Below are positions 7,701 through 15,496 of a stretch of 15,496 nucleotides of DNA, piece after piece. The notes beneath the pieces were generated by a model. It was given only the letters and a program-made list of their open reading frames with translations. It searched no databases and was not told the origin of the DNA. Position numbers and translations under genes: made by a program. Source of the stretch: an uncultured Collinsella sp. (GTDB lineage: Bacteria > Actinomycetota > Coriobacteriia > Coriobacteriales > Coriobacteriaceae); the NCBI GenBank assembly GCA_900544725.1, contig UQWK01000051.1:1-15496 (forward strand), written 5' to 3'. Position 1 is the stretch's first letter, and every line of letters begins with the position of its first letter.

Positions 7701-9471
7701 CAAGAAGGTCTACCCCTGGATCGCCGAGGTCCGTCAGTCCACGCCCGGCATCGGCCTGATCTCGCCTCCGCCTCACCACGATATTTACTCTATCGAGGAC
7801 CTGGCAGAGCTGATCTTCGATCTTAAGAACGCCAACCCCGGCGCGCGCGTGTCGGTCAAGCTGGTCAGTGAGGCCGGCGTCGGCACCATCGCCACCGGTG
7901 TGGCCAAGGGTGCTGCCGACAAGATCTTGATCAGCGGCCACAATGGCGGCTCGGGCGCCGCTGCGCGCGACTCTATCTGGCATGCGGGACTGCCGCTGGA
8001 GCTTGGCCTTGCCGAGGCTCAACAGACGCTGCTGCAAAACGGCCTGCGCTCACGCGTGGTGCTCGAGGCCGACGGCAAGCTCATGGACGGCACCGATGTT
8101 GCCGTCGCCTGCTTGCTGGGCGCCGAGGAGTTTGGCTTTGCGACCATGCCGCTCATCTCCATGGGCTGCCTCATGCAGCGCGACTGCCAGCAGGACACCT
8201 GCCCGGCCGGCATCGCTACGCAAAACTGCCGTCTGCGTCGCGGTTTCCGCGGCAAGCCCGAGCACGTTGAGCACTTTATGCTCTTTGTTGCCGAGCAGCT
8301 GCGCGAGGTCATGGCGAGCCTGGGCTTCCGCACCGTCGATGAGATGGTCGGCCATCCCGAGTGCTTGCGCCAGATCGAGGTCCCGGGCAACCGCAAGGCC
8401 AACCTGCTCGATCTGTCGCCCGTGCTGGCGAGCGCGACCTGCGAGTTCGGTGCCCATATTCCGGGCGCCGACGGTCGCCACTTCCTGCCGCAGATGGCCG
8501 CGGACAGCGAGCTCGACAAGACGCTCGACTCCACGTTGTTTGTGCCCTATACGGCCGATGCCCGTGCGCACCTGCGTCCGATTCGCTTCCGCGCCGATAT
8601 CGCCAACGTCAACCGCTGCGTGGGCACCATCCTGGGCAACGCGGTGACCAAGGCGCATCCCGAGGGCCTGCCCGCCGGCTCCATCACCATCGATTGCGAC
8701 GGTTCGGCCGGTCAGAGCTTTGGCGCCTTCCTGCCGCGCGGTATTACGCTCAACGTGTGCGGCGACGCCAACGACTACTTTGGCAAGGGCCTTTCGGGTG
8801 GCGAGGTGTCGGTGCGCCCCAACCCGCATGCGACCTACAAGTTCGACGAGAACATCATCGTGGGCAATGTTGCGTTCTTTGGTGCCACGAGCGGCCGCGG
8901 CTTCATTAACGGTCTTGCCGGCCAGCGTTTTGCCGTGCGTAACTCCGGTGCCACCGTGGTGGTCGAGGGCTGCGGCAACCATGGCTGCGAGTACATGACG
9001 GGCGGTCTGGCGCTCATCCTGGGCGAGGTCGGGCAGAACTTCGCCGCCGGCATGACGGGCGGCGTGGCCTATGTCTTTGACCAGTACGGCACGCTCGATG
9101 CCCGCGTGAACCACGAGAGCGTTGAGCTCAAGGCCCCGACGGCCGGCGAGCTGGCGCAGATTCGTGCGCTCATCCAGGAGCACGTGGACGCGACGCAGAG
9201 CCCGCGCGGCATTAAGCTGCTCTACAGCTTTGAGACGATGAGCAAGCACTTTGTGAAGGTCATTCCGACCGAGTACGAGCGCGTGCTGGCGATTGTCGCC
9301 GCGGGCGAGGCTGCCGGCAAGACGCATGCGCAGGCCGAGGAGCTGGCGTTTGACATTGTGACCGGTCGCGCGAGCACCGCGGATGTCGCTCGCTTTGATG
9401 TCACGGGCGATGCTGCGGGCGCTGCGTCCGCAGCGGCCAGCTCTGTTGCTTCGACCAAGAAGGAGGCGTAA
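4774..9471 (+). CDS. gltB: Glutamate synthase (NADPH) large subunit, GOGAT alpha
   Basis: The 1565-residue large subunit transfers the amide nitrogen of glutamine to 2-oxoglutarate, giving two glutamates, with electrons from GltD. Domains run in family order. The class II glutamine amidotransferase has Cys21 in HDACGIGA, exposed after removal of a 20-residue propeptide; HRGG and NTGDGAGIL follow, then HSRYSTNTTPSWERAHP and HNGEINT at about 231-260. A central domain contains STTLYLGNHGNLLE (about 543-556). The FMN synthase domain begins near 879 (GAMSYGSIS at about 886, SGHNGGSGAA at about 1054). Cys1132, Cys1138 and Cys1143 form the [3Fe-4S] site. A GXGXG beta-helix domain follows (about 1310-1430). 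It is slightly longer than the usual ~1500 residues because of an Ala-rich C-terminal tail. GGGGAGG six nt upstream supports the start. gltD follows after 5 nt. Confidence 0.98.
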   Translation: MQADSVQQQGLYRPEFDHDACGIGALADINGERHHQILDDALSILVNLEHRGGTGLEKNTGDGAGILFQVPHHFFRKEAQKCGQILPAEGDYGVAMLFFPQDDKGVEDARRVFEEGCAEAGVPLLFWREVPVDPHDLGETARACMPTILQAFLGRPDDTPAGDAFERRLYVCRRTIEKKADAEFALRDKIFYVCSMSSRTIVYKGMLVATQMRRFFIDLNDAAVKTAVALVHSRYSTNTTPSWERAHPNRFIIHNGEINTLKGNVNWIRAREPNLYSPVLQHDLERVMPIINREGSDSAILDNVLEFLVMNGRPLTHAASMLLPEPWDHNDSLSEERRAYDAYQSMLMEPWDGPAAIAFTDGRTLGAALDRNGLRPARYYVTRDGRFMLASEVGTIEVSPENILTSGCLGPGQMLEVDFARGRVIYNDELRARYAKEKPYRDWIAEETLTVDALDRPAAATPTEDAEVPAAVRMAKLGYHWDDVDEVVRPMAQQGKAPLASMGIDAPLACLSKKTRSFYDYFYQLFAQVTNPPIDALREHMVTSTTLYLGNHGNLLEDSRTACQLVRLERPLLNEEEFDRICAIDRVGFKICRFRAVYRRDAGEGALQAALKQLAEDVEAAVRDGVNIVVLSDRAAAGEVPVPSLLAVGCVHNHLIRAGVRTFADIVVECGDAVSPHDFAALVGYSASGIYPYNAHACIRDLAARGDLDVTAEQGIANYNKAATAGIVSIMSKMGISTVQSYHSAQIFEAVGFTPEFVNAYFAGTVSRVGGMGVEDVEREQNERYDAALAILKSPAPDQLPTLGLTKWRPLGGEDHLIDPQTVYLLQAACREDSYDTFKEYSARLHRTGRAVRLRDLLDFDASSRTPVALDEVEPALNIVRRFNTGAMSYGSISKEAHECMAIAMNRLHGRSNSGEGGEDPRRETPLANGDSKNSAIKQVASARFGVTSRYLCSAFEIQIKMAQGAKPGEGGHLPGKKVYPWIAEVRQSTPGIGLISPPPHHDIYSIEDLAELIFDLKNANPGARVSVKLVSEAGVGTIATGVAKGAADKILISGHNGGSGAAARDSIWHAGLPLELGLAEAQQTLLQNGLRSRVVLEADGKLMDGTDVAVACLLGAEEFGFATMPLISMGCLMQRDCQQDTCPAGIATQNCRLRRGFRGKPEHVEHFMLFVAEQLREVMASLGFRTVDEMVGHPECLRQIEVPGNRKANLLDLSPVLASATCEFGAHIPGADGRHFLPQMAADSELDKTLDSTLFVPYTADARAHLRPIRFRADIANVNRCVGTILGNAVTKAHPEGLPAGSITIDCDGSAGQSFGAFLPRGITLNVCGDANDYFGKGLSGGEVSVRPNPHATYKFDENIIVGNVAFFGATSGRGFINGLAGQRFAVRNSGATVVVEGCGNHGCEYMTGGLALILGEVGQNFAAGMTGGVAYVFDQYGTLDARVNHESVELKAPTAGELAQIRALIQEHVDATQSPRGIKLLYSFETMSKHFVKVIPTEYERVLAIVAAGEAAGKTHAQAEELAFDIVTGRASTADVARFDVTGDAAGAASAAASSVASTKKEA

Positions 9472-9476
9472 GTGCC

Positions 9477-10958
<1,482 letters not shown>

Positions 10959-10975
10959 GGTAGTCATTTAAGAAC

Positions 10976-11016
10976 GTCCCCAATGACTAGTCATTTTTTG
11001 TCTAGTCGTTGGGGAC
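10976..11016. terminator. Inverted repeat after gltD, possible terminator
   Basis: GTCCCCAATGACTAG (10976-10990) pairs with CTAGTCGTTGGGGAC (11002-11016), one wobble in 15 bp, around an 11-nt loop that contains TTTTTT. No T-run follows the long stem. A shorter alternative is AATGACTAGTCATT (10982-10995, a perfect 14-bp palindrome) directly followed by T residues, which could terminate. TAGTCATT occurs at 10961-10968 and again at 10988-10995, and its complement at 10982-10989. It may end the gltBD transcript, or it may be an intergenic palindrome of another family. Confidence 0.5.
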
Positions 11017-11311
11017 ACTCTTTGCGAGCGATTTGCTCGTTTGTCGACGTACGGGTGTTCATTTGTTGACTTCTTGGGCTGTGGTCACCTGTTGTTTCTG
11101 TGGTGGTTGCGGGCGTTTGCCTCAAATGGGTGAAATGGCTGTCTATGTCTACCTGCGGTTTCTTTGCGGTGCGCTCATTCGGTCAAGTGTCCCGTCAAGT
11201 GTTTGGTTAGCATCTGGTTTGCAGCCGAAGGCCTATTTTGTCCGTGCTTGCCTCGGCTGCTCGCCCTCCTCGTAAGCTCAAATTGAGGTCCATCAGTTTG
11301 AGGAGGATGCC
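11017..11311 (+). other. Intergenic leader, no gene recognised
   Basis: This is 295 nt between the gltD-side hairpin and the 235-residue gene, with no convincing reading frame. It holds a small hairpin CGAGC/GCTCG (11025-11039) and a 9-bp direct repeat GTCAAGTGT (11182-11190 and 11194-11202). The pair CTCAA/TTGAG near 11277-11287 is followed by a strong GAGGAGG ribosome site just before the ATG at 11312. The composition is T/G-rich compared with neighbours. No promoter could be called with confidence. Confidence 0.4.
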
Positions 11312-12019
11312 ATGACTGACCAAGTTTTTGACCGAGCAGAGCTGGCCGAAGCCGTCGGCAACGATATTGCCGACATGGCTCACTTTTGGATGCTGCGGAA
11401 GTTTCAATTCCTGGAGCCGGCGCGCGAGCAGTTCGAGATTATCGTCGATCCGTGGCTCAGCTATTGCGAGGAACCTTCTCAAAACGAAATCATGGCCTAC
11501 AACATGGCGTTTACCGATTGGCTGCTGTTTGAGCGCCCCTATTACCACGGTAAGACGCTGTTGGAGCTGTATGTGGACGAGCCGCCAGCGTCAATTTCTC
11601 CTGCTTCGCTCGGGCGACTTAAGCAGGTGCGTGACACGCAGTATTTTTCGCGCTTTGGCATTTTGGACAAGGACCCTGCGACTGGCATGGTCGTGCTGAA
11701 GGACACGCGCACCGACCGTCGCTTTGACGTTTACGACCCACATATCGTGCAAAAGGAGCGCTGGAACGATGGCGCGATTGCGGTGCGACTCGCGTGCGTC
11801 GACGATGTCTGGCTGACGGCGGGGCAGCTCTACCTGTATGACATCGCGCGCCTGAGCGACACGGCGGTCGACGGGCCAGGCGCGGTGCATCCCGAGGACC
11901 TAGAGGACGGCTTCGATACCTCGTGCATCAGCTTCTTTTTGCGCCTGGTCCGCGACATCATGGGTGCCCAGGGGCGGTACGTGAAGTCGCTCAATATTTA
12001 CGAGCAGGAATGGGAGTAG
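11312..12019 (+). CDS. Conserved-looking protein of unknown function, 235 residues
   Basis: I do not recognise this family. The protein is acidic, with no signal peptide and no membrane segment. It is rich in aromatic residues (many Trp, Tyr and Phe, for example MAHFWMLRKFQFLEP near residue 22 and YNMAFTDWLLFERPYYHGKT around 63-82). The second half alternates short strands and charged turns (FDVYDPHIVQKERW, VWLTAGQLYLYDIARL). Codon use matches the neighbours, and GAGGAGG precedes the ATG at 11312, so it is very likely translated. It stands alone after gltBD, and array C begins 37 nt after its stop codon. No catalytic motif was identified. Confidence 0.75.
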   Translation: MTDQVFDRAELAEAVGNDIADMAHFWMLRKFQFLEPAREQFEIIVDPWLSYCEEPSQNEIMAYNMAFTDWLLFERPYYHGKTLLELYVDEPPASISPASLGRLKQVRDTQYFSRFGILDKDPATGMVVLKDTRTDRRFDVYDPHIVQKERWNDGAIAVRLACVDDVWLTAGQLYLYDIARLSDTAVDGPGAVHPEDLEDGFDTSCISFFLRLVRDIMGAQGRYVKSLNIYEQEWE

Positions 12020-12056
12020 GGGATGGGCTGTCGCAGCGCCGCCGCCTGTCTATTTG

Positions 12057-12352
12057 TCTCGGTCTGTAACGTTTGGGGGCCTGGAGAACGTCTAACTGTT
12101 ACAGATCGAGACGTTTGGCACCTGACTGGGGGAATGTCTCAATCTGTAACATCTACAGGCCAAAACTCGACCTAACTGTTACAGATTGAGACAAAGGTTG
12201 GCCGCGGTGCCGAAAGATCTTGATCTGTAACATCTAGCGGCCAAAAATCGGTCTTCCTGTTACAGATCGAGACAGAGGTTAGACGCACGACTGAAAATCT
12301 CGATCTGTAACAACTAGAGGCTTAAAGACTGTCTTCCTGTTACAGATCAAGA
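12057..12352 (+). repeat. Palindromic repeat array C (4 units)
   Basis: Units lie at 12057-12111, 12137-12191, 12218-12272 and 12298-12352. Each is 55 nt, with gaps of 25, 26 and 25 nt. The first is the most diverged (TCTCGGTCTGTAACG), but its two changed left-arm bases still allow G-U pairs. The third has one T-G wobble and the fourth one C-A mismatch. Middles contain GGCC, an A-rich run and GGTCT-like sequence, forming an inner stem in the third unit (GGCC/GGTC). The array fills the gap between the 235-residue gene and the nuclease-like gene. Its last arm ends only 11 nt before the GGAGG ribosome site of the latter. Unit 2 plus the following gap is nearly identical to 13653-13733 in array D. 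Confidence 0.95.
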
Positions 12353-12373
12353 CGTTTGTCAGCGGAGGCAACG

Positions 12374-13450
12374 GTGACAATGGTCCATTTGTCCGATGTG
12401 GTGGTGATGGAAGTGTCTAATACCGTTTTCAAGCACAAGCATGCAACACGTAACACCTTGGCGCGGAATAGGATGCTTACCAGGCTCACGAAGGCGGCTG
12501 AACAAGGCGTGCTGCTTGTGACGCACGACAATGCCGAGCTCATGTGGCTGCGGCGTCATGTGGGAACCGATGATATTGCGGAGCCCGAGCCGTATTTGTT
12601 CTGTTTTCAACATGATTGGGATGCGTTGACGCCGGCGGAGCGAGCGCTGCGTACCGTCAAAGGGCTTGCGGAGTTTCATCCCGATTGGGCGTTTTGGGGT
12701 TATGACGCGGCGCTTTTGTGGGGTCTGGAGGTGCCGAATGACCTGCTTGGGCCGCGATTTCTTGTTAAGACAGGTTGCTCGGTGCCGCTGAGTGCGGGAT
12801 GCCGGCTGTTGCGTCCGCAGGCGGCGGGTGCACTCGAACAGGTCGACGGCATGCGGGTGACGCCGTTTTGGCGCACGGTGGAGGATTGCCTGTTGCGTGC
12901 GCCGTTTTCGTATGGCCTGGCGATTGCCGATTCTGCGTTGCGAGCAAAGGGCGTATCGCGCGATGACCTGGGCGAGTGTCTCCGCTCCGATTGCGAGGGC
13001 AGGCGAGGGTATCGCAGGGCGCAGGTGATCGCGTCGTATGCGGACGGGCTGTCCGAAAACGGCGGCGAGTCTCGTTTTCGGGCATTCTTTATTGCATACG
13101 GTTTTCCGGTGCCAGAGTTGCAGGTGGAGTTTCGTGATCCGCTCGATCCGAATCAGGTATTTCGAGTCGACTATTTCTGGAGGCTCGAGGACGGAACGTG
13201 CGTGATTGGCGAGCTCGATGGAAAGGGAAAGTATACCCTGCAGGATGGTGGGGATCGGGAGTCGGTCGACCCATTCGTGGCAGAACGTCAACGAGAGTCC
13301 CATCTGACGATGCTCGGGCACAAGGTGCTTCGGTTTACGTTTGATGAACTCAAGAACCCGGGGAAGCTGGCTGAAAAGATGCGACTGGCGGGCATTCCGC
13401 AGCGGGTCGATCTGGCGGAGGAATGGAGACGGCAGTGGTATGGGCGCTGA
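12374..13450 (+). CDS. AbiEi-like / DUF559-type PD-(D/E)XK nuclease-fold protein
   Basis: This protein has 358 residues from the GTG at 12374. The N-terminal half has the look of actinobacterial AbiEi-type proteins: LTPAERALRTVKGLAEFHPDW and GYDAALLWGLEVP at about 86-120. The C-terminal part carries a DUF559/Vsr-like nuclease signature: ESRFRAFF (232-239), Asp266 in FRVDYFW, Glu280-Leu-Asp-Gly-Lys284 in VIGELDGKGKY, and HKVLRFTFDEL (316-326). This gives the D...ExxxK-type arrangement of PD-(D/E)XK enzymes, with catalysis untested. GGAGG (12364-12368) lies 5 nt before GTG 12374; ATG 12380 is an alternative, while TTG 12356 overlaps no proper site. The gene stands alone between arrays C and D. 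Similar proteins are usually automatically named type IV toxin-antitoxin antitoxin or DUF559 protein; the real function is not known. Confidence 0.75.
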   Translation: MTMVHLSDVVVMEVSNTVFKHKHATRNTLARNRMLTRLTKAAEQGVLLVTHDNAELMWLRRHVGTDDIAEPEPYLFCFQHDWDALTPAERALRTVKGLAEFHPDWAFWGYDAALLWGLEVPNDLLGPRFLVKTGCSVPLSAGCRLLRPQAAGALEQVDGMRVTPFWRTVEDCLLRAPFSYGLAIADSALRAKGVSRDDLGECLRSDCEGRRGYRRAQVIASYADGLSENGGESRFRAFFIAYGFPVPELQVEFRDPLDPNQVFRVDYFWRLEDGTCVIGELDGKGKYTLQDGGDRESVDPFVAERQRESHLTMLGHKVLRFTFDELKNPGKLAEKMRLAGIPQRVDLAEEWRRQWYGR

Positions 13451-13492
13451 GGGGTGCAACTGACGCGGATGTGGTTGTTCCTACCGAGTTTG

Positions 13493-13788
13493 TCTCGATC
13501 TGTAACAACAAGGGGCCGTTTGGCCTCGCAACTGTTACAGATCGAGACAGAAGGTTGGCTACCGCTAAAAGTTCTCAATCTGTAACATCTAGAGGCCGAA
13601 AACCTGTCTACTTGTTACAGATCTAGGCGTTTGACGACGGGGCTGGAGAATATCTCAATCTGTAACATCTACAGGCCAAAATGCGACCTACCTGTTACAG
13701 ATTGAGACAAACGTTGGACGCGGTGCCGAAAGATCTCGATCTGTAACACCTGGCTGCTAAAACCCGGTCTACCTGTTACAGATCTAGA
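13493..13788 (+). repeat. Palindromic repeat array D (4 units)
   Basis: Units lie at 13493-13547, 13573-13627, 13653-13707 and 13734-13788. Each is 55 nt, with gaps of 25, 25 and 26 nt. The first and third have perfectly complementary arms (TCTCGATC/GATCGAGA and TCTCAATC/GATTGAGA). The second and fourth have a diverged right arm end (GATCTAGG and GATCTAGA). The middle of the first unit has a strong inner stem, GGGGCC with GGCCTC. The array starts 42 nt after the nuclease-like gene's stop. Units 2-4 align in register with units 1-3 of array C. Confidence 0.95.
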
Positions 13789-13941
13789 CGTTTTGCTGGA
13801 ACGGCCGAAGCATCGCTGCACTGTTTCCGTTTGCCCTCACATCTCTCTCGTCCCTCCGTTAACCGATATGTCCACAGCAACCCTGCCGCACTGGGTGATA
13901 ATGGACAAATGTTCAAGTTAATCGCGAGGGAGGAGCTCGAT
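13789..13941 (+). other. Leader of the amidohydrolase gene
   Basis: This is 153 nt without a gene between array D and the amidohydrolase start. A -10-like GATAAT (13897-13902, in GGTGATAATGG) is present, but no good -35 lies 16-18 nt upstream. GGGAGGAG (13928-13935) is the ribosome site. An in-frame ATG at 13909 would give an 11-residue longer protein but lacks a good site. Confidence 0.4.
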
Positions 13942-15312
13942 ATGGCGACTGCCGATCGTCCCACATTGTTTATCAATGCGACCGTTTTGGATGGTTCGGA
14001 ACATATGGAGCCGCAGCCCGATATGGCCGTGGCCGTCGAGCGTGGCATCATCACTTGGATGGGACCGAGCGCCGTGGCCCAAGCTCCAGCGGGGGCCGAG
14101 GTCATCGACCTGGCAGGTGCGTATCTCATGCCGGGTCTCATCAATATGCATGTGCATCTGTGCGGTTCGGGCAAGCCGGTTTCGGCGGGCGATGCGGGCG
14201 CGCTGATGAAGAAGCTCGACAATCCCGTGGGGCGCGCCATCGTGCGCCATATCCTCAAGGGCAGCGCTCAGCAGCAGCTGGCAAGCGGCGTGACTACGGT
14301 GCGCGGTGCAGGCGACCCGCTGTTTGCCGACATCGCCGTGCGCGATGCTATCGATGCCGGTAAGTATCAGGGTCCGCGTCTGGTGGCACCGGGAACGGGT
14401 GTCACGGTGCCGGGTGGCCACGGTGCAGGCCTCTTTGCGCAGGTGGCTAATACTCCCGCAGAGGCAGCCCAGCAGGTGCGCGATCTGTATGCGCGCGGTG
14501 CCGACGTCATTAAGCTGTTCGTGACGGGCGGCGTGTTCGACGCGACCGAAGTGGGCGAGCCGGGCGTGCTGCGCATGCCGGTCGATGTCGCCGAGGCGGC
14601 GTGCAAGGCGGCACACGAGGTTGGCCTTCCGGTCATGGCCCATGTCGAGAGCACCGAAGGTGTGAAGGCCGCGCTTCAGGCCGGCGTCGACACGATCGAG
14701 CACAGCGCTCCGATGACCCCCGAGATCCTGGAACTGTACCACGGCGCCGCGGAAACACAGCTCGAGGGACGCGCACCAAGCGTGACTTGCACGATCAGTC
14801 CGGCGCTGCCGTTTGTGTTGCTCGATCCGGAAAAGACCCATTCGACTGACACGCAAAAGAAGAACGGTGACATCGTGTGCTCGGGCATTATCGAGAGCGC
14901 TCGTGCGGCGCTGGAAGCCGGTATCAAGGTAGGCCTGGGCACGGACTCGAGCTGCCCGTTCGTGACGCAGTACGACATGTGGCGCGAGGTGGCCTATTTT
15001 GCCAAGTACGTGGGCGTGAGCAATGCCTTCGCGCTGCATACGGCCACGCAGGTCAATGCTGAGCTACTGGGCCTGGGTGACGAGACCGGTACGATCGAGT
15101 GCGGCAAGGCGGCCGACATTTTGGTGACACGCGAGAACCCGCTCGATGACCTGTGCGCTCTGCGTGAGCCAATGCACGTGATGTGTCGCGGTGATCTGGC
15201 GCGTAAGCTGAAGGTGAAACGTATCCCCGAGGTTGACACCGAGCTCGACGCGATTATGGCCATGCCGGCGGAAGCCCTGGCAGAGGAGCTGGCTCGCGAC
15301 GGCGTAGCTTAG
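13942..15312 (+). CDS. Amidohydrolase-superfamily metal-dependent hydrolase (imidazolonepropionase-like)
   Basis: This 456-residue cytosolic enzyme belongs to the amidohydrolase superfamily, which cleaves amide or ester bonds at a one- or two-metal site in a TIM barrel. Ligands are visible in order: His70 and His72 in GLINMHVHL, Lys191 in VIKLFVTGG (the usual carboxylated bridging lysine), His234 in MAHVES, His254 in IEHSAP and Asp335 in GLGTDSS. The N- and C-terminal beta-sandwich segments (FINATVLDG, GKAADILVTRENPLDDL) are present. The pattern is closest to the imidazolonepropionase-like, Xaa-Pro dipeptidase/organophosphate-hydrolase-like branch; the substrate cannot be named. GGGAGGAG six nt upstream supports the ATG at 13942. 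The gene appears monocistronic, with array D upstream and a terminator downstream. Confidence 0.92.
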   Translation: MATADRPTLFINATVLDGSEHMEPQPDMAVAVERGIITWMGPSAVAQAPAGAEVIDLAGAYLMPGLINMHVHLCGSGKPVSAGDAGALMKKLDNPVGRAIVRHILKGSAQQQLASGVTTVRGAGDPLFADIAVRDAIDAGKYQGPRLVAPGTGVTVPGGHGAGLFAQVANTPAEAAQQVRDLYARGADVIKLFVTGGVFDATEVGEPGVLRMPVDVAEAACKAAHEVGLPVMAHVESTEGVKAALQAGVDTIEHSAPMTPEILELYHGAAETQLEGRAPSVTCTISPALPFVLLDPEKTHSTDTQKKNGDIVCSGIIESARAALEAGIKVGLGTDSSCPFVTQYDMWREVAYFAKYVGVSNAFALHTATQVNAELLGLGDETGTIECGKAADILVTRENPLDDLCALREPMHVMCRGDLARKLKVKRIPEVDTELDAIMAMPAEALAEELARDGVA

Positions 15313-15363
15313 GCGCTGGCGCGACGGGGCGACAGCTTCATCGAATGATGTCGCTCCATGCAA

Positions 15364-15403
15364 AAAGCCGAGGTCTCAACACGAGGCCTCGGCTTTAATT
15401 TTG
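15364..15403. terminator. Bidirectional Rho-independent terminator
   Basis: AAAGCCGAGG (15364-15373) pairs with CCTCGGCTTT (15387-15396). The stem continues through one wobble and CTC/GAG to a 5-nt loop, about 14 bp in all. TTTAATTTT lies downstream on the plus strand and AAAAA on the other side, so it can serve both the amidohydrolase gene and the convergent minus-strand gene ending at 15420. Confidence 0.9.
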
Positions 15404-15419
15404 TCCTATGGTGTAGCGG

Positions 15420-15496
15420 CTAGGAGCGCGTTTCCATCTTGGCGTGGCACTTGGGGCAGGTGACGCGGATCTTGCCCTTGCCCTTGGGGACGGACA
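15420..15496 (-). CDS. C-terminal end of a zinc-ribbon-like protein (partial)
   Basis: Only the last 24 codons lie in the window; the gene continues beyond 15496. They read SVPKGKGKIRVTCPKC followed by HAKMETRS and a TAG stop (CTA at 15420-15422 on the plus strand). The CPKC pair looks like half of a zinc ribbon, in a basic context. The stop lies 24 nt from the terminator hairpin, which supports a real convergent gene. The rest of the protein and its role cannot be seen. Confidence 0.6.
   Translation of the reverse strand, partial: SVPKGKGKIRVTCPKCHAKMETRS

Noticed and set aside
4750..8037. Very long open frame on the minus strand (1095 codons) opposite gltB
   Set aside because: It is fully antisense to gltB, whose domains are intact. 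Long antisense frames are expected from GC-rich codon bias, and the translation is low-complexity (His, Ala, Arg and Val rich).
11182..11202. Direct repeat GTCAAGTGT x2
   Set aside because: Only two 9-bp copies in a T/G-rich leader; could easily be chance.
12359..13459. 366-codon minus-strand frame opposite the nuclease-like gene
   Set aside because: The translation is rich in Arg, His and Pro with no domain, while the plus-strand frame has coherent motifs and a GGAGG site.
12057..13788. CRISPR array
   Set aside because: The repeated 15-mers alternate in orientation, the 25-nt intervals are partly conserved rather than unique, and no cas gene is visible. These are palindromic repeats.
12057..13788. 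Integron attC sites with gene cassettes
   Set aside because: The units lack the R'/R'' core (GTTRRRY) organisation of attC and occur as multi-unit arrays, and no integrase is present. The cassette-like layout is still noted as a finding.
13897..13902. -10 element GATAAT before the amidohydrolase gene
   Set aside because: No acceptable -35 at the right distance, so no promoter was called.

Overview
The window looks like a chromosomal segment of a high-GC anaerobic actinobacterium. The best guess is class Coriobacteriia, probably Collinsella or a close relative. This rests on GC-rich codon use, a free-standing flavin reductase next to a short rubredoxin, actinobacterial-style GOGAT genes and an actinobacterial-type AbiEi/PD-(D/E)XK protein. 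It was judged by reading only; no 16S gene or database match is available.

Layout. (1) Positions 1-193 hold two tandem tRNA-Glu(CTC) genes, the first cut by the window edge, then an intrinsic terminator. (2) 250-1627 holds a TPR-type protein gene overlapping smpB, followed by a 69-nt palindrome and a strong terminator. (3) 1837-2573 holds a flavin reductase-domain protein and a 47-residue rubredoxin, probably a small anaerobic redox or oxygen-detoxification pair; the rubredoxin gene has its own promoter and terminator. (4) 2994-4250, minus strand, is an Nramp/MntH divalent metal transporter. (5) 4774-10958 is gltB-gltD, the NADPH-dependent glutamate synthase, which makes glutamate from glutamine and 2-oxoglutarate. 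(6) 11312-12019 is an unrecognised 235-residue protein. (7) 12374-13450 is a probable AbiEi-like/DUF559 PD-(D/E)XK nuclease-fold protein. (8) 13942-15312 is an imidazolonepropionase-like amidohydrolase. (9) 15420-15496, minus strand, is the C-terminal tail of a zinc-ribbon-like protein.

The most unusual content is not a gene. Four intergenic gaps (2719-2965, 4374-4588, 12057-12352, 13493-13788) hold 14 copies of one 55-nt palindromic unit. Each unit is a 15-nt arm, a 25-nt middle and an inverted 15-nt arm, and neighbouring units are separated by 25 or 26 nt. The arm (consensus TCTCGATCTGTAACA) therefore recurs every 40 bp in alternating orientation. Arm pairs keep complementarity through compensatory changes, the middles form a second GGCC-type stem, and every unit points the same way. 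Arrays A and B bracket the Nramp gene; arrays C and D bracket the nuclease-like gene. C and D share a near-identical 81-bp block in direct orientation. A separate palindrome behind smpB has unrelated arms but a similar AGGCCAAA loop core. The nearest known analogues are REP/BIME elements of proteobacteria, but no RAYT transposase is seen here and the function is unknown.

The housekeeping genes (tRNA-Glu, smpB, gltBD) look ordinary. The arrays and the nuclease-like gene between two of them are where a new system could lie.
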